This document shows positions 35,022 through 45,999 of a DNA stretch of 55,197 nt, piece after piece. The stretch's first letter is position 1; each line of letters begins with the position of its first letter. Origin of the DNA: Lingula anatina (Eukaryota; Brachiopoda; Lingulata; Lingulida; Lingulidae); the NCBI RefSeq assembly GCF_001039355.2, contig NW_019774881.1, positions 457,942 through 513,138 of the forward strand, given 5' to 3'. The notes below the pieces were generated by a model. It did no database searches, was not told where the DNA came from, and saw only the letters and a list, made by a program, of their open reading frames with translations. The position numbers and the translations under genes were made by a program.

Positions 35022-35557
35022 NNNNNNNNNNNNNNNNNNNNNNNNNNNNNNNNNNNNNNNNNNNNNNNNNNNNNNNNNNNNNNNNNNNNNNNNNNNNNNN
35101 NNNNNNNNNNNNNNNNNNNNNNNNNNNNNNNNNNNNNNNNNNNNNNNNNNNNNNNNNNNNNNNNNNNNNNNNNNNNNNNNNNNNNNNNNNNNNNNNNNNN
35201 NNNNNNNNNNNNNNNNNNNNNNNNNNNNNNNNNNNNNNNNNNNNNNNNNNNNNNNNNNNNNNNNNNNNNNNNNNNNNNNNNNNNNNNNNNNNNNNNNNNN
35301 NNNNNNNNNNNNNNNNNNNNNNNNNNNNNNNNNNNNNNNNNNNNNNNNNNNNNNNNNNNNNNNNNNNNNNNNNNNNNNNNNNNNNNNNNNNNNNNNNNNN
35401 NNNNNNNNNNNNNNNNNNNNNNNNNNNNNNNNNNNNNNNNNNNNNNNNNNNNNNNNNNNNNNNNNNNNNNNNNNNNNNNNNNNNNNNNNNNNNNNNNNNN
35501 NNNNNNNNNNNNNNNNNNNNNNNNNNNNNNNNNNNNNNNNNNNNNNNNNNNNNNNNN
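35022..35557. other. Assembly gap of 536 N
   Basis: An unsequenced stretch. The right edge begins inside a 278-bp satellite unit, so the gap probably holds further satellite copies and may hide the next exon of the membrane-protein gene. Confidence 0.99.
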
Positions 35558-36645
35558 ATAGTTATAATGGTCAGGGTTAGTTGGTCAAAATCTAGGACGA
35601 GGCTCACCTGTACAAATGAATGGGAAGCGGACTCTCTCTTATGGGGGACTCTCTGTCACGTTACATCGACCATCTCATCTGCTGGTTGTCACCGTTACAG
35701 CTTCTCCTCCTAGACTACAAGAGCCTGTATACCCTTCTCTTGGATTTAGGTCACATATAATCTCAACTCAATCCACATAAATTTTGGACTTTGTCAGTTG
35801 TAGTCCCGACCCATCTCATCTGCTCGTTCCTCCATATAGTTATAATGGTCAGGGTTAGTTGGTCAAAATCTAGGACGAGGCTCACCTGTACAAATGAATG
35901 GGAAGCGGACTCTCTCTTATGGGGGACTCTCTGTCACGTTACATCGACCATCTCATCTGCTGGTTGTCACCGTTACAGCTTCTCCTCCTAGACTACAAGA
36001 GCCTGTATACCCTTCTCTTGGATTTAGGTCACATATAATCTCAACTCAATCCACATAAATTTTGGACTTTGTCAGTTGTAGTCCCGACCCATCTCATCTG
36101 CTCGTTCCTCCATATAGTTATAATGGTCAGGGTTAGTTGGTCAAAATCTAGGACGAGGCTCACCTGTACAAATGAATGGGAAGCGGACTCTCTCTTATGG
36201 GGGACTCTCTGTCACGTTACATCGACCATCTCATCTGCTGGTTGTCACCGTTACAGCTTCTCCTCCTAGACTACAAGAGCCTGTATACCCTTCTCTTGGA
36301 TTTAGGTCACATATAATCTCAACTCAATCCACATAAATTTTGGACTTTGTCAGTTGTAGTCCCGACCCATCTCATCTGCTCGTTCCTCCATATAGTTATA
36401 ATGGTCAGGGTTAGTTGGTCAAAATCTAGGACGAGGCTCACCTGTACAAATGAATGGGAAGCGGACTCTCTCTTATGGGGGACTCTCTGTCACGTTACAT
36501 CGACCATCTCATCTGCTGGTTGTCACCGTTACTGCTTCTCCTCCTAGACTACAAGAGCCTGCATACCCATCTCTTCGATTTAGGTCACACATAATCTCAA
36601 CTCAATCCACAAAAATTTTGTACTTTGTCAGTGCACATGCCTAGG
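35558..36645. repeat. 278-bp satellite array, about 3.9 copies next to the gap
   Basis: Units repeat at an exact 278-bp spacing, for example TTTGTCAGTTGTAGTCCCGA near 35791, 36069 and 36347. The first three visible copies appear essentially identical. The last differs mainly near its 3' end (ACAGCTTC to ACTGCTTC, then CATACCCATCTCTTCGATT) and decays into TGCACATGCCTAGGTGTGG. Within each unit, CATCTCATCTGCT occurs twice, hinting at an internal duplication. Open frames here simply repeat with the period. Near-identity of copies implies recent amplification or gene conversion. Confidence 0.93.
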
Positions 36646-36649
36646 TGTG

Positions 36650-37440
36650 GCACACATTGAAACACACCCTTGTCAAAATGTTTGTTGCCCTACATATATC
36701 AAAGAGTACAACCTCACAATATTCAGTGGCGAAAATAATGTGAAATAATCCCAAAATTAGCAGAGATATACCCATAGTGACTTTTGAACTTCAATAGGGT
36801 GTCATATATTGGTAATCGTACTGTGACCTGGAACTTTGATCAACTTTTCACCATGAACTGCACTTTGCAAATTTTTTTACCTTTATATAATATCCAAAAC
36901 TGGCAGAGATATGCCCATAGTTACTATTAAACTGGAAAAGGAAATCATATATTTGCAAACTAACTGACCTTGAATATGACCTTTGATCAACTTTTCACCA
37001 TGAAGTCCACTTTGCAAAATTCCAACCCTTTTATCTCCGTAAATGGCAGAGATACACCCATAGTTACTATTGAACTTAAATAGGAAATCATAGTTTGGCA
37101 ATCTTTGACCTTGAATTTTACCTTTGACCTACTTATCACAATGAACTGGACCTTACAAATCTCCGACCCTTATATCTCCAAAACTGGCAGGGATATGCCT
37201 ATTTGAACTTAAATAGGAAGTCACATATGCACATATTGGCTATCACCTTAAATTTGACATTTGACAAACTTTTTACCATGAACTTCACTTTGCAAATATT
37301 TCAACCCTTATAACTCCAAAACTGGCAGAGATACACCCATAGTTGCTAATGAACTGGAAAAGTGAGTCATATCTTGGCAATCTTACTTTGACCTTGAATT
37401 GACTTTGACATACTTTTCATTTCATCTTGAATTTAACCAC
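36650..37440. repeat. Degenerate ~115-bp tandem repeats
   Basis: Six or so diverged units share the themes TTGACCTTGAATTTGACC, CAACTTTTCACCATGAAC, ACTTTGCAAAT, CCAAAACTGGCAGAGATA and CACCCATAGTTACTATTGAA. Spacing varies from about 100 to 125 bp. This is an old array; it directly follows the young 278-bp satellite but has a different sequence. Confidence 0.8.
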
Positions 37441-38953
37441 AGCATGCCCATAACAAATATTTCAATATGTTCAAACAGACTACCAGTGCCAAAAAAGAAT
37501 TCCACTATAAACATTTCCTCTAAGTGCCAATGCTTTTACATGTCCACTTCTCCTACCCCCCCCCCTCTTTCAAGTTACTGCCTCAAAATCTAAAAACCCA
37601 ATCTCTATAAATTCCCTAATTACACATTTCAGTGTTTTGTCAATTACTCCTAACTAACATCAATCAACATACTCCAACAAACCACAACTACTCAAAACTC
37701 AGCAATCACAATTCCAAACACTAAATTAAATACATTCAAACATTTTTTGTCACCACTAATAAATATATTCCCACTTCCACCTTATGCAATATAAACCATC
37801 TACCTTCAATGAACAAAATGGACAAAACTATAGCCTGTATACATTTACTACTGTTACAAAAAGTTGCATATGTATTAAAAACAATCATACATTAAATGCC
37901 TTTATCTACACGTGAATTTAAACTATTCTACTTCTCCCCATAAAGCACTGTACCCACTTCCAACCCTACTTCAAAACTTATACACACAAATCCATACCTT
38001 CCCTTCGATTTAAATACGCTTACTTCCACTGGTGGTGCATTATCAGGAGGCGGTATCACCTCTCTGGTTTTTAAATATGTCCACACCTCATAGTATAAAG
38101 AGGAGTGTGATCCATTGATTTGAGTGAGAAAAGTAAGGAAATGACTCCTATTTGGAAAATATTGTGCACAGCAAATATTGTGGCATTGTTACTATTTCAA
38201 CATCGTGTTTACCCCTTTTGGGGATGATATTGGGTATTCCCCCCAGGTCGGGATATCAGTTGGATTATTCACTAGGGCCTGGTATGTACGTGTTCAGAAA
38301 TGTTAATCTCTGCATTAAAAGTACACCCCTATTAAAGTTAATTATAGGGGTTTAAAACTTAAATCGTTGGGACTCAGCAGGGATAAATACTACTCTTACT
38401 CGGCCTAAATCTACTCAGCTCACTTTTACCCACCCACTGTGAGCAGGACATCATCATCAATAGAAAAGTGCTCCTGTACTTTCATTTAAATAAACAGGGT
38501 AATGCACCTGATAAACAGGGTGAAAATGCCGACCTTTGTGAGTCGGAACAATAGCAGCTCGCAGATGGCGTTGCTTATTTCTTAGTTAAATGCTCTCAAA
38601 TTGCCTTATACTGTTCAAGAACCATGAAGAAAAAGACAATTACAGAGATTCCTTGAATATTCCCTCTTTTTACAATACGTTTTTTTTTTTTTTTTTTTTT
38701 TTTTTCTATAATTTCAAATGATGAACATGCTAGTAAAAATCACACACCGTCTTTCCCAACTCGGGTTTATTCAATTTGATGCACTATAAATGTCAGAAGT
38801 TAAACAGTGATAATTTTTATTGTCAAAGGTAATTAAGTTTAATTTTGAAATAAATAATATATGTATCACAGTTGCATAAATTTTCTTAATTTGTCAACTC
38901 ATACACGATGATACACTGCAGTAAGGTTATAGGATTGCAGTCATTTTAATTAT
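37441..38953. other. Non-coding DNA, no gene recognised
   Basis: The plus strand is A/C-rich (37440-37990) with few guanines. A T-run of 20 or more lies at about 38683-38705. No exon, RNA gene or element terminus is supported. Confidence 0.45.
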
Positions 38954-38983
38954 TATGTACAGACACAGATGTGTCTGTACATA
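38954..38983. repeat. Perfect 14-bp palindrome with 2-nt spacer
   Basis: TATGTACAGACACA is followed by GA and then by its exact reverse complement TGTGTCTGTACATA. It sits at the left border of a repeated element whose next segment is GC-rich with a 3-base rhythm (GTCGCC). It is probably the terminus of a dispersed element that runs to at least 39432. Confidence 0.9.
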
Positions 38984-39114
38984 TTGCCATCACCTGCGTC
39001 TGTCGTCGCCGTCGCCGATGCCGGCGCCGTGCACTTTCCTTGTAAACATGATAAGTGGAGGGCAGTTTTACTTTTTGGCTTAATATTTACAGAGCTGATG
39101 AATATTCATAAAAC

Positions 39115-39432
39115 GCAGGTCAAGTTCGAAAACCAGCATGATCGGGCCATTATTGTAGAAGTTATGCTGTTTTTTCACTTTTCAGCATATATGCAACCCT
39201 GTAAACACATTTAAAGGAAAACCGTTAGGCCTGTTGTCATGAAACTCACAGGAGTAATCAATCTTACTAAAATGCAAGTCAAGTTCGAAAATCGGCATGA
39301 TCGGGCCACTATTTTAGTAGTTATGCTTTTTTTTCATTTTTCAGCATATATGCAACACTGTAAACACAATATAAGAAAAACAGATAGGCCAATTGTCATT
39401 TAACTCACAGGATAGGTCAATCTTACTAAAAC
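39115..39432. repeat. ~159-bp tandem duplication, two copies
   Basis: The sequence CAAGTTCGAAAA with ATGATCGGGCCA, GTTATGCT, TTTTTCACTTTTCAGCATAT and ATGCAAC starts at 39121 and again at 39280. The second copy is cut by the contig join N at 39433. It is a repeat upstream of, and not part of, the TRIM-NHL coding sequence. Confidence 0.8.
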
Positions 39433-39433
39433 N

Positions 39434-40465
39434 ACCGCAACGCACATGAAGTCACTCGAGGCTGAGAAAGATCGCGTTCAACTACAGAAAGTATCCATCC
39501 ACAGCACATGTGAGTTTGCCAAACAGCTTGTTCAACATGGCTCCCACACGGAGGTGATGACACACGCTAAAAATATCCAAGCAAGGATGAAAGAACTGAA
39601 CAATATCAGACCCACCGTACAGGTAAAAACAATAGAGATCACTTTCAGTAAAGGAAAACTTCCAGTGGACTTCTTTGGTCGTGTGACCATGTTAGAATGG
39701 ATAGATGAGTTTGAAAGCAGTGTGAACTATGTATGGGACATATCGTGCAGTCAAAGTGGAACAATGTATTTAGTTTCTGTTTTATCGGGTAAACTTACAG
39801 CAATATCACCATCTCATGAGGTGATATTTCAGGTTGATGTACCACGTCCTAGAGGTGTCACCGTGCTCAGTGATGACAGACTGGTGGTTACATGTTATGA
39901 TGGATGCCGAGTGTATTCTTCCTCCGGGAAACATGTCAAAACATTTGGTCAGGGTGACGTGCCTGGTCTCCGGGGTGTTACAGTGGACAACAATGGACAC
40001 ATACTTGTCTGTGACAAGAACGATAAATGTATCTGTGTGTATGACGCTGTGCAGTACAGTCTTATCAATAAGATCAGTGTTCCTATGCGTAATAATCCAC
40101 AATACATTGCAGTGCTCCCATGTCGTGACACCATTGTGGTGAGTGACATAGGGAGACACTGTGTATATGGAGTAACCCCCCAGGGTGATGTAGTGTTCCA
40201 GTATGGTACACCAGGTGAGAGAGGCTCAGGTGATGGATATCTGAACTCCCCCAGTGTAGTGTGTACAGACAGCGTGGGGCACATCTTCATTGCTGACAAA
40301 TGGAATCACAGGGTGGTTGTTCTGACCTCAGATGGTCAACTGTTGAGATACGTGGTGGGTCCACAACAGGTTTTAAAGCCAGTGGGTGTGACCATTGATA
40401 ACAAAGGACAGCTTGTAGTGGGGGAGTATGGAGGCAAGGTGAAAACATTTCGCTATGTTCATTAA
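39434..40465 (+). CDS. TRIM-NHL protein (TRIM2/3/56/71-like), C-terminal part, copy 1
   Basis: TRIM proteins with NHL repeats are RING-type ubiquitin ligases or RNA-binding regulators; the NHL propeller is their target-binding module. The frame is open from the N at 39433 to TAA at 40463-40465, so the N-terminal RING and B-boxes are missing and the ATG at 39446 is only an internal Met. Residues 1-55 from that Met look like the end of the coiled coil (AEKDRVQLQ, ARMKELNNI). A linker follows, then an NHL/six-blade propeller from about residue 93 to the end. Blade motifs are PRGVTVLSDDRLVVT, LRGVTVDNNGHILVCD, PQYIAVLPCRDTIVVSD, SPSVVCTDSVGHIFIAD and PVGVTIDNKGQLVVGE. It is paralogous to 47482-48264. 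The cut coincides with a contig join, so truncation is probably an assembly effect. Confidence 0.85.
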   Translation, partial: TATHMKSLEAEKDRVQLQKVSIHSTCEFAKQLVQHGSHTEVMTHAKNIQARMKELNNIRPTVQVKTIEITFSKGKLPVDFFGRVTMLEWIDEFESSVNYVWDISCSQSGTMYLVSVLSGKLTAISPSHEVIFQVDVPRPRGVTVLSDDRLVVTCYDGCRVYSSSGKHVKTFGQGDVPGLRGVTVDNNGHILVCDKNDKCICVYDAVQYSLINKISVPMRNNPQYIAVLPCRDTIVVSDIGRHCVYGVTPQGDVVFQYGTPGERGSGDGYLNSPSVVCTDSVGHIFIADKWNHRVVVLTSDGQLLRYVVGPQQVLKPVGVTIDNKGQLVVGEYGGKVKTFRYVH

Positions 40466-40937
40466 CTACAAGTTAAGTAATATAGCAGACATTACCAAGC
40501 AATATCATTTTTAACCGCAAAGGAGAGGAGAATTACTGCGAAACTGTGCATGAACTTTATTTGATGAACACATAATTATGAATATTTTTGAAATAATGAC
40601 TGTTATATTGGAAGGTGATTATATTGGTTAAAAATCTATTAGTTATACGATAATGTAGGAGTGAGAAATAAAATAATTCATAAAACAGTTTAATTACTAG
40701 TTTTTAACTCTTTTTGGCACTTTCACAGTCAAGTTATACCGCTGTATAATAAAGCTACAATTTTTTATTTGAGCAATAATGATGTTTCTTAAAATAGGAC
40801 AAAGTGCGACAAGTGATTTTACTATCAATAAATCAAATGTTCATGTAACACGATTGCGCGATCTTTTGTATTATTGTAAATAAATGCTTTTAGAAATATC
40901 GTCAGTAATACCAGTATTTACTGTGAGACCAGCAGGT

Positions 40938-41195
40938 ATATTGTAACACTTACGTAAGCGCTGGGACATTATGGTTTTACCTCCATCTCACCGCGATATC
41001 CACATGAAGGCGGATACAAGTCACTGTTACTGCGTCTCCTCATACACTACACGTGGATTAGCTACTTGGACCTGAGGTCACACTCTTAACTTGAACTCCT
41101 AGGTTTTAGACTCTGTCGATGCATTTGTATAGTTCGAAATGCACCCTTGTCACATTTTTTACAAAAGTAAACGAGCAATATTTTATTAATTCTAT
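40938..41195. repeat. Satellite-related insertion in TRIM-NHL copy 1 flank
   Basis: About 258 bp lie between GACCAGCAGG and AATATCCTTCTTTTC. In the second duplicate (48781-48800) those two anchors are adjacent. The inserted stretch resembles half a unit and the right edge of the 278-bp array: GTCACTGTTACTGCGTCTCC here against GTCACCGTTACTGCTTCTCC there. TTTTAGACTCTGTCGATGCA and CACCCTTGTCACA also correspond to TTTTGTACTTTGTCAGTGCA and CACCCTTGTCAAA near 36615-36680. Confidence 0.75.
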
Positions 41196-41729
41196 AATAT
41201 CCTTCTTTTCTTGTACAAAAATGAGTCTGGAAATATTCGCAAAAAAATTTTAACTTACGATCTTTACGAAATTGAGAGTGCCGTTTCCTTAGAAGTATCA
41301 CTTTTCTTTCTATTTTCGCGGTAATTTCAAGCCCCTGAAAAATAAATTGTAATTGGTTAGAGTCTAAACCCCAGGAATATCCAAGTGACTTAACAATGTT
41401 ACATATAACTTAAAATAACTAAAAAGTAAAATTCAAAGTCTGTTTAATAAAAGCCCATTTAATGTCATAAATAATTATAATATAAGAAAAAAAATTGATG
41501 GCTTGGCGTTCCGGTATGTTTCATTCATTTATAAATTTTTGCATTTCACAACTAAAAGTTTGAGCATTCGATGACGATCGCGAGATCGTCTTCTTCTTCA
41601 TAAGTTGCCTTCTCTGTAAGCTTCATACGCGGCCGCGTCCTCTTTCTTCGTTTTTATTTTTCATCGACAGCAAGGTGTCGGTAATTTCCGGTATCAACTG
41701 TAAATCTTTATACGTGTGTAACAAATAAA

Positions 41730-41732
<3 letters not shown>

Positions 41733-41796
<64 letters not shown>
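41733..41796. repeat. (CA)n microsatellite within a dispersed repeat, copy 1
   Basis: About 31 CA units with one interruption (CAGACA). It is embedded in a repeat whose flanks (TAAAAGTAACCTGTTCATAT, and CTTTCGATTT with CACCCTGTATAATTAAC) recur at 49255-49440 and, inverted, at 46000-46110. Confidence 0.9.
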
Positions 41797-41798
<2 letters not shown>

Positions 41799-42021
41799 CA
41801 TGACTTGATAAAAGTAACCTGTTCATATAATTTTTTTCTTTTCAACTTTCGATTTCCACCCTGTATAATTAACAAGTTAAAGGTTGTTTCCGCGCTTCCA
41901 AGTATTACAGACATTATTAATGGAAGAGACAGGATTGTGCAGGAAGTGACGTGTAGTCACCCTGAGCTTCAGAGATAACTTGACACTAACCTCTTCACTA
42001 TAGCCTATCNCACACATATAT

Positions 42022-42076
<55 letters not shown>

Positions 42077-42299
42077 GGGGGGGGGTGCATTGTGGGCAGG
42101 GAATTCTTTTAGAAATAATAGGTACATGTTTGACATGACAACGTGTTACGAAACCTGAAGAGCCAAAATCGTGTTTAATTTGCAGTCAATTTGTTTTGTC
42201 ATAATTGCTGTATCGGCCGACAGCGTGACGAAGAGCATCAAGGGAAAAGAATCCATACATTAATTTAACCAGTATATCTTATTATGTTTCCACGTGTTC

Positions 42300-42560
42300 C
42301 GCGTCGGGAATTAAGGTGTATATCAGCCGCGTTCCATCCAACGTGGAAGACAAGACGCGGCAACAGAATGTCGAGTTGATCCTCAGCAGGAAGAAGTTCT
42401 ATGCCCATGCCAGTACATCGATATCTCTGAAAGTAATGAAGTTAAGGAATTTCTAAGGAGGGAAGAAGGGACTTATATATCGGTCCACAGCTTTTTAACG
42501 GCGAGGAATCCTTTGTGACACTGTAAAGACGACAAGACACGCAAATGTGCATGTATAATG
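42300..42560 (+). pseudogene. SH3BGR-like (glutaredoxin-fold) pseudogene, copy 1
   Basis: The nucleotide sequence parallels the copy at 49818-50059. The start GGAATTAAGGTGTATATCAG encodes the family opening IKVYIS, followed by a RQQNVEL segment. A 5-base insertion (CCCATGCCAGTAC against CCCAGTAC) breaks the frame near 42405. Further small indels (TTATATATCGG against TTCTATCGG) and a stop after ACACTG near 42523 follow. Family members are small proteins with a thioredoxin-like fold and unclear function. This copy cannot encode one as assembled. It is a decayed duplicate. Confidence 0.7.
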
Positions 42561-43569
42561 TACTTCAACCGCCATTTTGACGAAAACCTCACGACATATT
42601 TGAAAAAGAGAAATGTCTGAAGTTGGACGAGCTAACATGATTGTATTATAGGGGTATATACCGGTACATGATAAATAATAAAAAAATAAACAAAATACAC
42701 GGGGCGTTACCACAAACTATAACTTGCCCTACGAGCATTATACCGGGGTACATATTCACTGTGCTGCGGATTGAAAAAATTAAGAAAATTATTCAATATT
42801 TTGCACCCTTACAAGAGAAATATTATTTTGTAATCCAGGCTTAAATTCTTTATGCACCTGACATTTGAATACGCATTTCCTCATATAATGACGCGCGTGT
42901 GCGGTTAACCTACAGGTGTATTTCCGCTGCTCGTGTGTGATGTCACCCGTGTTACCAGAAATGACATGCATACCAGACTGCCATTCAGCGATAGCCCATG
43001 TGGATTAAGCTAAACAGAGCGGTAGTTTCGTTTGGAATGGGCCATCATTTAATAGATTCAGCACATCCTTTCATGTACAGAATACAATAAACTATCGTTC
43101 ATCGCCCGTGTTTTACAGTCTCGTAAGAACTGATAGTGTAAAGCGGGTACCCTCTACCAGGGCCACAGATTGATTTTTCATTAGATATTCACATATTTGT
43201 CTCTGGCTTATTAATATCACATTTTTACAAATGAACATAATTCATCTACGGCCCTGACAGAGGGTAAAATGCGGGGCCCCTATTCGAGCATGGTCGTCGG
43301 CCTGTGTATTGTGTGAAGGGCGCAGATTGTGCTGTACTCGCTGCCCTGGTTCACCTAACGCATTCTGTTGTCTAGGAGCCCCATTTTTAGCATAGACATA
43401 AGGCGACGCCTTGTCTTATGATTAGGCCTAATACAAGATGCAGTCACTAGATGGCGGTAACATCTCAGGTCGCGTTTGGACCGATATAACAAGAATGGTA
43501 GTCTGCTAGGAACCGTAGTCCATTCTCCATAATGCTAAGGACAAATCTTTTCGGAACAGGAATTTTTTT

Positions 43570-43633
43570 ATACATGAAAATTATCAAACACATGCAGAAA
43601 TACTTCAGCTTGTGTTTGATAATTTTCATGTAT
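43570..43633. repeat. Perfect 23-bp stem-loop with 18-nt loop
   Basis: Arm 43570-43592 (ATACATGAAAATTATCAAAC plus ACA) is the exact reverse complement of 43611-43633. The loop TGCAGAAATACTTCAGCT lies between. The stem has no mismatch, is AT-rich, and lies within the 840-bp segment unique to the first duplicate. It has miRNA-precursor-like size, but there is no evidence of transcription; natural animal miRNA stems usually have bulges. Confidence 0.75.
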
Positions 43634-44177
43634 GATCCAACTACCAAGCTGATGAACATCTTTGCTCAGGAAAATTTTAGTTCACAGCTAGTGAAAAGCC
43701 AGACAAAACAATCTAGTGTTCTGTTCAAATATCTGTGGACCTGGCGGAGGGTAGAAACCTTGGCGATAAAGGAAAAGTTACCCAATTTTCAAGGTCGGTA
43801 ATTACCAATATTTATTATTATTTTGTACCTTGAGCTTTTTATTTGATTTATTTAATATTTACTTTATTTTTGTACTTGGTAACATAAAAGTTTTAAGCAC
43901 ATTATGTGGTTTGAGCTCGGTCCTATTCTCTTTACACTATAAACTTCACCCACTGAGGATATATATATTTTGTTTGGATTCAATTTGATGGGGTATGTGG
44001 ATGATTACTAGATAAATGTTATATTTAAAAATCCTCATGATGAAAAAGCAACTATTGAGACTTGTGTGCATGAATTCAGATTTTGGCACACGACAAACTA
44101 CTTAGACACCATTACCATAGATTATTGTATTTACTATGGCTCGATCTTTCTCCATGGGGATTCTCGATAAATCGTAA

Positions 44178-44289
44178 TCAGCTAAGGCGGCTTAGATGTT
44201 CGTAACGCCTACTGAAACTGCCATGGGGATATTAACTATCGTTTGGCAGCTTCAGTATGCGTGCCAGACATCTAAGCCGCTTAAGCTGA
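44178..44289. repeat. ~110-nt imperfect hairpin element, copy 1
   Basis: The left arm (TCAGCTAAGGCGGCTTAGAT, then GTTCGTAACGCCTACTGAAA, CTGCCA) pairs with the right arm (TGGCAGCTTCAGTATGCGTG, CCAGACATCTAAGCCGCTTA, AGCTGA). The arms are about 46 nt and pair with several mismatches around a GGATATTAACTATCG-type loop. It recurs at 50807-50916. It is either a small foldback MITE or a structured non-coding RNA. Confidence 0.7.
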
Positions 44290-45189
44290 AAGAAATTTAG
44301 CAAGAAACCTCCGGACATGGATCGGACCTATTTGATCGATCTTGGTATGGGAACCCAGTCAAACACCAAGTTTTCCAGAGACAGCACTACACAGTATCAG
44401 AGTTGAAGATATGTTATCACCACAAGCGTTAGAACCAGGGTGTAATTCTCAACAATAAATGTGACATATGACATCACACATTAACAAAGTATGTAAATCA
44501 CCATATTTCAGTTGGCAACTAATGTCTAAGATTCTTCACCTTATTAACAGCAAGTAAACAGAGCTATTCATTCATGCATTTGTGGCTTCTAAACATGATT
44601 ACTGCATCACCCTGTTGTTGTTCGGAATGCCTAACTATCAAATGGGGAAAAATCAGTCTATATAGAATTCAGCAGCTCGTTTCTACTGATAAAAAATATG
44701 TATATAAGACGTTCAGATTTAAAACTTGGGAGTTCAGATTGAGATACTGAGGGAGCCCGCTCTGGGGAGCTAGGAGACGGGAGGGAGTCATGGGTGATGG
44801 TTGAGAAGTTACAGACTTCACGTAAATGATGTAGTTAAAGAGTGTCAACAAATAAACCATTTAACTGGTCATTATGTGTCCTTGGGTTTTCTTTGAGCGA
44901 CTTTACGTAAAGCTGGCACGAACCATAGAATCGCAGATTGCGTTCTGAGCCTATATAAAAGTTAAAATACCTTAAGTATATAAAAGGGTTTCATTACATA
45001 TTTCTTACCAGTGTCGCAATATTTGGCGGTACATATTAATTTTCATTATTCAAATTGCACACGTCCACTTACGTTATATAATTACAGGTAAGGCCATAAA
45101 ACGAGTCGAGTGCACAAGCAAGTGACTCCAATCAAATTAATTAACAAGTGTGGGGATTTTATTTGTGAACTGTACAAAGCGATAGTTTA

Positions 45190-45650
45190 GAGTTACGGGA
45201 CCCAGTTCTGCTATCTCTTGTAACAAGTGCCTCGTGATGGGACGAGTGAGGTCTGTTCTCACGTACAGGTACACCCAAGTCTACAGTTAGTGCAGACTTA
45301 AAGAACTATAGTTTGAAAGTATTTGGGAAGTTCCAAAACCCCGTAAAATAACATGTTAGACATTAGTAGTGGCGGGCGGGTAAGGTAATAACTGCTTAAT
45401 CATTGACATTCTCCTGTCTTTGTATTGAGCGGTAAACAACATGCCCTTGAACAAAATGTTATCAGATAACCTCCATAGAATAACTTCGCAGACAATCAGC
45501 GTCTGGGTTAATAAACTAGCCCAGTTCTGCTATTTCCTGTATCAAGAACCTCGTGGTGGGGCGTACATCTCAGGTGACTCCTGCTATCAGGACGAGTGAG
45601 GTGTGTTCTCACGTACACCCAAGTCTACAGTTTGTGCAGGTTTAAATGAG
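45190..45650. repeat. ~330-bp dispersed repeat family D, copies 1 and 2
   Basis: The A part (TAGCCCAGTTCTGCTATTTC, CAGGACGAGTGAGGT, GTTCTCACGTACA, CCCAAGTCTACAGTT) occurs at about 45200-45305 and 45514-45645. Between them is a B part (AGTATTTGGGAAGTTCCAAA, TAACTGCTTAATCATTGACA, TTGAGCGGTAAACAACATG). The same A/B order recurs at 52690-53570. Confidence 0.75.
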
Positions 45651-45999
45651 CCATTTAGAATATGTTCAAAATATGAATATAAACTAACCTTGATTGAAAT
45701 TAAACTTGATAATTGGCTATTACACTTGAATGCATTTTTTCCTTCTTTTCCGAGGAGGAAATGAAATCGGAATATCCCCTAAATCATCTCTTTCGCTCAA
45801 TAAAGCACATTTTTAAGCAAAAAAAAAAAAAAAACTGTTTGAAGTGCAAACCTATGAAACTGCGTAAGGGGATGAAATCAAAGGGAAGTCAATGGTATTT
45901 TAATTTTTTTTTAAGTTACTTGGGAGATAAAAAAGCATATTACTTTGATGTAATATTTATTTATATGTCTGCAACATTTGGAGGCGGGAAACAATTTTT

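Larger units (their letters stand above)
40466..42299. other. Flank of TRIM-NHL copy 1: duplicated block with repeats
   Basis: This stretch matches the flank of copy 2 (48265-49817) with many substitutions and indels. It holds a satellite-related insertion (40938-41195), a CA microsatellite (41733-41796) and a T-run then G-run (42041-42085) next to the N at 42010. The block ATGGCTTGGCGTTCCGGTAT begins near 41499 here and near 49020 in copy 2. Confidence 0.7.

Noticed and set aside
35791-36547. Three identical 66-codon frames (MSVVVPTHLIC...)
   Set aside because: They repeat with the 278-bp satellite and show no protein features.
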